In this document: piece after piece, positions 59,228 to 64,000 of the stretch
How the letters are laid out: the number at the start of each line of letters is the position of its first letter
Position numbering within the stretch: the first letter of the stretch is position 1
Source: Zonotrichia leucophrys gambelii
Lineage: Eukaryota > Chordata > Aves > Passeriformes > Passerellidae
Reading direction: 5' to 3'
Assembly: GCF_028769735.1 (NCBI RefSeq)
Contig: NC_088194.1
Coordinates: forward strand, 1 to 64,000
DNA: 64,000 nucleotides
Notes under the pieces: generated by a model
The model's database searches: none
Seen by the model: the letters and a program-made list of their open reading frames with translations, nothing else
What the model was told of the DNA's origin: nothing
Program-made: the position numbers and the translations under genes

Positions 59228-59580
59228 CTGGCTCCACGTGGGGCTGGGCAGCGCTGGAACTGCTGGATCCGTGTCCTGCCCATGCAGGGATGGCCATGGG
59301 GCAGCTTGTGGGGTGTGGGATGGGGAACGGGTGCCCTGGGTGTTGGTGGCACTCAGGGTGACCCCGTCCCCAGCTGGGCAACCTTCCTTTTGTTGGGTTA
59401 TAGAGCTCCACGTGGGGCTGGGCAGCGCTGGAACCGCTGGATCCGTGTCCTGCCCATGCAGGGACGGCCATGGGGCAGCTTGTGGGGTGTGGGATGGGGA
59501 ACGGGTGCCCTGGGTGTTGGTGGCACTCAGGGTGACCCCGTCCCCAGCTGGGCAACCTTCCTCGTGCTGGGTTGTAGAGG
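59228..59580. repeat. Tandem duplication, about 176 bp, between the pentraxins
   Basis: Two near-identical copies, about 59,228-59,404 and 59,405-59,580, each from CTCCACGTGGGGCTGGGCAG to CAGCTGGGCAACCTTCCT followed by GGGTT(A/G)TAGAG. It lies upstream of pentraxin 1 and downstream of pentraxin 2, so it could contain duplicated regulatory sequence. Confidence 0.93.
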
Positions 59581-59665
59581 TGACGGGGTGCTGGCTGCTG
59601 GGGAGACGGGTGTGAGTGACAAAGGGTGAGGAGGGGACAGCAGGGACCGAGGCCACCCACACCCC

Positions 59666-60603
59666 TCAGGCCCCCAGCACCTCCCGGAGCCGCGGTTTCA
59701 CCACCACATCTCCCTTGACCTCGTAGCTGAGGCTGTTCCAGGCCAGCAGCGCGGGCGGCAGGCGCAGGGACAGGAAGGCCGCGCGCATCTTATCCGGCGA
59801 CAGCCCCGCGTCCCACAGGTAAACGTCGGTCAGCTCCCCCGAGAAGGAGTTGTAGAGGTCAAAGCCACCCCCAAAACTGTCCTGCTCCTGTCCCAGCAGG
59901 ATGGCAGCCGTGGACCCCACCGTGTAGCCCCTCTGCAGCCCCTTCCTCGGCCAGGGCTTCCCGTTGAGCCAGAACTCGGCGATGCCCGTGGAGGATTCCC
60001 AGCTGGCGCAGACGTGCTCCCACTCCCTGCGGCCCTCGGGGACGCGGAAGGTGACAAACTTTCCCCCCACGTAGAAGCGGTACTCCTCGGGTTTGGGCTT
60101 GAAGAGCAGGATCTCGTTGTCCTGGCCTTTGGTGGCGTAGGAGAAGAGGCTGTGGGGCCGGCTGAGGTCGGTGTAGGAGCGCAGGCACACGGTGAAGTTG
60201 CGCAGGGGCTGCTCCAGCTGCGCCTGCAGCACCACGTAGGCGTCGCTGGGATCCTTCCGGAACACGAACACCTTTCGGTACAGGTCTGGGGACAACAGAG
60301 GTGACATGCTGGGAGGCTGGCGTGTCCCACAGCCCTCTCTGGCTGTCCCCTGCTCCAGCATCCTCCAGCCCTGCTGGCCGAGAGCGATCCGAGAGCGATC
60401 CAAGAGCGATCCGAGAGCTGCTGCCACATCCCCCTGGACCTGCCCTGCCTTGTGCTGGCTCCTGTCCCCAACCTCAGTGTTCCCCCACCTTCCTGGACCA
60501 CCATCCAGCTCCTGTCCCCAACCTCAGTGTCCCCCCTACCTTCCTGGGCCACCATCCCTGTGAGCACAGCCAGGACGGGCACCCAGAGCTGCAGGAGGCC
60601 CAT
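59666..60603 (-). CDS. Short pentraxin 2 (CRP/APCS type)
   Basis: Second secreted short pentraxin, minus strand, exons 60540-60603 and 59666-60285; 684 nt, 227 aa. Signal MGLLQLWVPVLAVLTGMVAQ. The mature part starts DLYRKVFVFRKDPSD and shows FSYATKGQDNEILLFK, the signature HVCASWES, NGKPWPRKGLQRGYTVG and the calcium loop GQEQDSFGGGF. The cysteines are in TVCLRSY and HVCASW. Compared with pentraxin 1 the C-terminus is eight residues longer (KPRLREVLGA). Its last exon begins just beyond the 176-bp duplication. A CATAAA box lies about 45 bp upstream of the ATG on the minus strand (60645-60650), a weak TATA candidate. Confidence 0.93.
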
Positions 60604-62025
60604 GGTCGGTGCTGGAGCCGGGTGGGCTCGGTGCTGCTGTCGGGTTTATGTGGCCGAGGAGGGGAGGGGACTGCCGGGGGGATGTCCCCAATCCCAGCCT
60701 CAGCAGCCTGGCGTGCCCGGGAGGGGTGATTTCATGCCCAGGGTGGGCGATTTCATGCCTGGCATGGGTGATTTCATGCCTGGCATGGGTGATTTCATGG
60801 CATCACGCGGCCGTGCCACAAGACCTGGGGTCACCCGCCTGCACGGGGCTCCCATTGGGGCTGGGGGTGGGTTTGTGTCCCCAACCCTGGGTGACAAGGA
60901 CACCCCAGCCATCTGCCCACCTGTGTGATGACCCCAACACTCCTTCCCCAGGTGTGCCTGCTGTGGCAAACCCCCATTGGAGGGATGTGGTTCGATTTGG
61001 GATCATCTGAGGGGTACAAGGAAAGGTTCCCCTGTCCCCCCTGCCCTGAGCCACAGCTCGGGGCCACATCCTGGATTCTGCTCCGTCTGTCCTGCCCCAG
61101 GGGACTGAGATGGAGCCCTGGTGGCCGAGTGTCCTGCGGTGACCGTGGTGACCCAAGGGGACGGGCAGATGGGAAGGGGGAAGGTTTTGCCTGCCCCAAA
61201 TGATGGTGCCGGGCTGGGGGTGTCGAGTCCTTGCAGGGGTTTGATGGATCCCCAATTTTGGGGACGATGTGGGCTCATTCCCCGCCGATCAGCGCCCCAG
61301 TTCAGCAGGGATGAGCCCCCAGCTCCTGCAGGGCTTGGCTGGGGCAGAGCAGCCCCGTTGTCCCCTCTGCTGTGCCCGTGTCACCCCCGTGACTGCACGC
61401 GCTGGCCCTCGTGGGTTTTGGGTATAAATGCCCCCACTCGTCCCTGGCAGGCTCCAAAGCTTCCTCAGGAACTTCTGCTGCCAATTTGGAGGCACGAGGA
61501 GCCCACAACCCCCCATTTCCCGTCCTCCCCATCGCCTCCCAGTCCCATCCAGTGCATTAACTGGGCTGGAGCAGTGCCTCAGGCAGTTGTGTTTAATTCC
61601 CGCTGCATCCTCTTGGCTTGTCACGAGAGATGGAAAAAATCCCATCACTTCCAAAATCCCCCCCCCTGGAGTTTGGGGTGACCCCCCTGGGCAGCCTGAG
61701 GCACCCCAAGGCTTTCTGTGCTGGGCAATCGGGGGGTCCGGCCCCAAAGAGACCCCAAAGGACAGAGGGCACAGAATGGGGGGTGCTGGGTGTGGGACAG
61801 ACGCTGTGGGGGCACTGTGGGGCCAGAGGCTGATGCCAGGGTGCCAAGGCTTGTGCCAGCTGGCCAGGGGTCAGTGCTGGGTAGCCAAGGTTGGTGCCCA
61901 GGATCCAGAGTGCCAAGGCTTGTGCCAGGGGTCCGAGTGTGGTGCCGGGGGACCGGGGCTCAGTGCTGGGGGTCCAATCCGGTGCCGTGGGTCCGTTTGG
62001 TTCCGTGGGGCAGCCCCTGGATCTT
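60604..62025. other. Intergenic between pentraxin 2 and ACKR1, no gene seen
   Basis: Unique sequence apart from three copies of a 22-bp GTGATTTCATGCCTGGCATG unit at 60,727-60,800. 61,800-62,030 is a GTGCCAAGGCTTGTGCCAG-type degenerate repeat leading into the next array. A + strand TATAAA at 61,423-61,428 has no coding exon after it. Confidence 0.7.
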
Positions 62026-63160
62026 GGCAGTGCCGGAGCTCAGAAGCCCCCGGAGCTCAGCAGTCCCGGGAGCTCGGGATTCTCGGAGCTCCGTATCCCC
62101 CGGAGCTCAGCATTCCCGGAGTTTGGCAATCCCGGAGCTCAGCAGTCCCGGGAGCTCGGGATTCCCGGAGCTCAGCACTCCCGGAGTTTGGCAATCCCGG
62201 AGCTCGGCATTCCCGGGAGCTCGGGATTCCCGGAGCTCGGCAATCCCGGAGCTCGGGATTCCCGGGATCTCGGCAGTCCCAGATCGGGGCATTCCTGGAG
62301 CTCGGCATTCCCGGGAGCTCAAGATTCCCGGAGTTTGGCAATCCCGGATCAGGGCATTCCTGGAGCTCAGCATTCCCGGAGCTCCGTATCCCCCCGAGCT
62401 CAGCAGCCCCTGGAGCTCGGCATTCCCGGAGTTTGGCAATCCCGGAGCTCGGCAGCCCCTGGAGCTCGTCATTCCCGGGAGCTCAGGATTCCCCAGAGCT
62501 CAGCAGTCCCGGAGCTCGGCAGTCCCGGAGTTTGACATTCCCGGATCTGGGCATTCCCGGAGCTCTGCATTCCCTGGAGCTCGGCATTCCCGGACCTCAG
62601 GATTCCCGGGAGCTCAGCAATCCCGGAGCTCCGTATCCCCCCGAGCTCAGCAGCTCCCGGAGCTCGGCATTCCCGGAGCTCGGCAGCCCCGGGAGCTCAG
62701 AAGTCCCCGGATCTCAGCAGCCGTCGGAGCTCGGCAGTCCCGAAACTCGGCATTGCCCAGATCTCGGCATTCCCGGAGCTCCGTACCCCCGGAGCTCTCT
62801 GTTATCTCCCGGACCTCAGCAGCCCCTGGAGCTCCGTATTCCCAGAGCTCCGTACCCCCGGATCTCCCGACGATCCCCCGGCTCTCAGCAGCCCCCAGAT
62901 CTCGGCATTCCCAGAGCTCCGTACCCCCGGATCTCCCCATTATCCCCCGGCTCTCAGCAGCCCCTGGAGCTCCGTATTCCCAGAGCTCCGTACCCCCGGA
63001 TCTCCCGATGATCCCCCGGCTCTCAGCAGCCCCTGGAGCTCCGTATTCCCAGAGCTCCGTACCCCCGGATCTCCCGATGATCCCCCGGACCTCAGCAGCC
63101 CCTGGAGCTCCGTATTCCCAGAGCTCCGTACCCCCGGATCTCCCCATTATCCCCGGGCCC
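62026..63160. repeat. CCCGGAGCTCGGCATT minisatellite directly behind ACKR1
   Basis: About 1.1 kb array of CCCGGAGCTCGGCATT/CAGCAGTCC units (about 15-17 bp). After about 62,770 a higher-order repeat of about 97 bp appears (CCGGATCTCCCGATGATCCC, CTCAGCAGCCCCTGGAGCTC, CGTATTCCCAGAGCTC). It reaches the ACKR1 stop codon, so it forms the 3' UTR or its immediate flank. Confidence 0.95.
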
Positions 63161-64000
63161 TCAGCAGCCCCCGGCAGCCCCCACATCGCGGCGGCAGCTG
63201 CGGGCGAGCAGCAGCGCCAGCGGCCCGAGGCCGCAGTGCAGCACGCCCAGCGCCTCGCTCAGCCCCAGCGCCGTGTCGAAGTGCTGGAAGGAGCCGCAGG
63301 TGGGCTGGAGCAGCCCGGCCTCCAGCAGGAACTCCGCGGCCAGCCCCGCTCCGTAGGGCGCCCAGAGCCCCAGGAAGAGCCAGGCGAGCCCGGCTCCGCT
63401 GCCCCTGAGGCGCGGCACGGCCAGCGCGGCCAGCAGCAGCCCCGCGGGCAGCAGCAGCAGCAGGCACAGGCACAGCGCCAGGTGCAGCACGTAGAGCGGT
63501 GCCAGGATGCCCACGGCGCGCCGGACACACGCGGTGCCCGCTGCCACGCCGCTGACCAGCGCGGCCGGAGCGGCCAAGAGCAGCGCCAATGCCCACAGAG
63601 CCACGGCCAAGCGGCGGCTCCGCGGGTCCCAGCGAGCCCAGGCGGTGCTGCAGGAGCCGCTGGCCACCAGCAGCGCCTGGGCGAAGACGCTCCAGTGCCA
63701 CAGGAGGTGCGTGAGGCGGCACAGCCCCGTGCCAAGGTGCCAACCCCGCGCCACGCCCGCCGCCAGCGCGGGCAGCAGCGCCGCGAACAGCGCCGTGCCC
63801 AGCGCCAGCTGCGCCACCAGCGCCCGGCTCTGCGGCCACCGCCACGCTTGGGGACGCTTGGCCAGGGCCACCAGCAAGGCGCCGGTGGCCAGCGCGGCCG
63901 CGACGCTGGTGGCGGCCAGGAAAGGGGGGGCAACGCGCTGGAAGAGGGGACAGAAGTGGTTGTGACACGGCGCGGCGTCGTAATCCGGGAGGGTGTCGTT
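63161..64000 (-). CDS. ACKR1: Atypical chemokine receptor 1 (Duffy antigen), 5' end missing
   Basis: Seven-helix chemokine scavenger receptor, minus strand, running off the right edge. The visible 280 codons are open from NDTLPDYDAAPCHNHFCP to the stop at 63161. The N-terminal acidic DYDA, PCH motif and PPFLAATSV start of helix 1 match the ACKR1 layout. Helix 3 has HWSVFAQALLVAS, very like mammalian ACKR1 (SAFAQALL). The second intracellular loop lacks the DRYLAIV motif (WARWDPRSRR), as expected of an atypical receptor that does not couple to G proteins. Helix 7 contains LSEALGVLHCGLGPLALLL, close to the family's LAEALAILHC. The C-tail is very short (SCRRDVGAAGGC). The first residues and any upstream exon are outside the window. 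ACKR1 also neighbours the pentraxin cluster in mammals. Confidence 0.92.
   Translation of the reverse strand, partial: NDTLPDYDAAPCHNHFCPLFQRVAPPFLAATSVAAALATGALLVALAKRPQAWRWPQSRALVAQLALGTALFAALLPALAAGVARGWHLGTGLCRLTHLLWHWSVFAQALLVASGSCSTAWARWDPRSRRLAVALWALALLLAAPAALVSGVAAGTACVRRAVGILAPLYVLHLALCLCLLLLLPAGLLLAALAVPRLRGSGAGLAWLFLGLWAPYGAGLAAEFLLEAGLLQPTCGSFQHFDTALGLSEALGVLHCGLGPLALLLARSCRRDVGAAGGC

Noticed and set aside
61428..63011. A 527-codon + strand frame behind a TATAAA box at 61,423
   Set aside because: Most of it is the CCCGGAGCTCGGCATT array read as RSSAFPE-type repeats; no start context or splice pattern makes a credible gene.

Overview
The window is vertebrate nuclear DNA, most likely from a bird. 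The genes are multi-exon with GT/AG introns, the GC content is very high, introns are short but full of minisatellites, and the gene set matches the human 1q23 neighbourhood (ACKR1, short pentraxins, DUSP23, IGSF9, TAGLN2, FCRL). In birds that neighbourhood would be expected on a small GC-rich microchromosome. The exact species cannot be told from the sequence.

Left part (1-27,400): a tandem array of three Fc-receptor-like (FCRL) genes on the + strand at 4294-7762, 11742-15544 and 21028-24709. Each has a two-part signal peptide with a 21-bp mini-exon, four Ig domains, a membrane exon and a three-exon tail. They sit in a segmental duplication. Two of the array junctions carry a truncated 3' piece of the neighbouring gene TAGLN2 (exons 4-5 plus a scrap of exon 3) joined to a recurring LTR-like segment. 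The intact TAGLN2 lies at 26983-27850 (minus strand). Two AT-rich arrays separate units.

Middle part (27,400-51,000): TAGLN2, its CpG-island promoter and probable non-coding first exon (about 29.6 kb), then about 4 kb of minisatellites, then IGSF9 on the minus strand. I could place all 20 IGSF9 coding exons; their lengths sum to 3897 nt (1298 aa) with every splice phase consistent. Its promoter is a CpG island near 50.6-51.0 kb with two CCAAT boxes and a ZNF143-type motif. An assembly gap of 189 N lies in intron 15.

Right part (51,000-64,000): DUSP23 (minus), two short pentraxins of the CRP/APCS type (both minus), and the 3' 280 codons of ACKR1 (minus, running off the window), with minisatellites between them.

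How the genes relate: the pentraxins and FCRLs are immune-recognition genes. In mammals short pentraxins are ligands of Fc receptors, and ACKR1 scavenges chemokines. The most interesting signal is in the FCRL array. Copy 1 has a tail with two ITIM-type tyrosine motifs and no charged residue in its membrane segment. Copies 2 and 3 have lost both ITIM tyrosines (Y to T and Y to N) and carry arginine at the outer edge of the membrane segment. This is the pattern of inhibitory/activating paired receptors. Copy 3 is further damaged by a frameshift before its membrane exon and by a lost splice acceptor.
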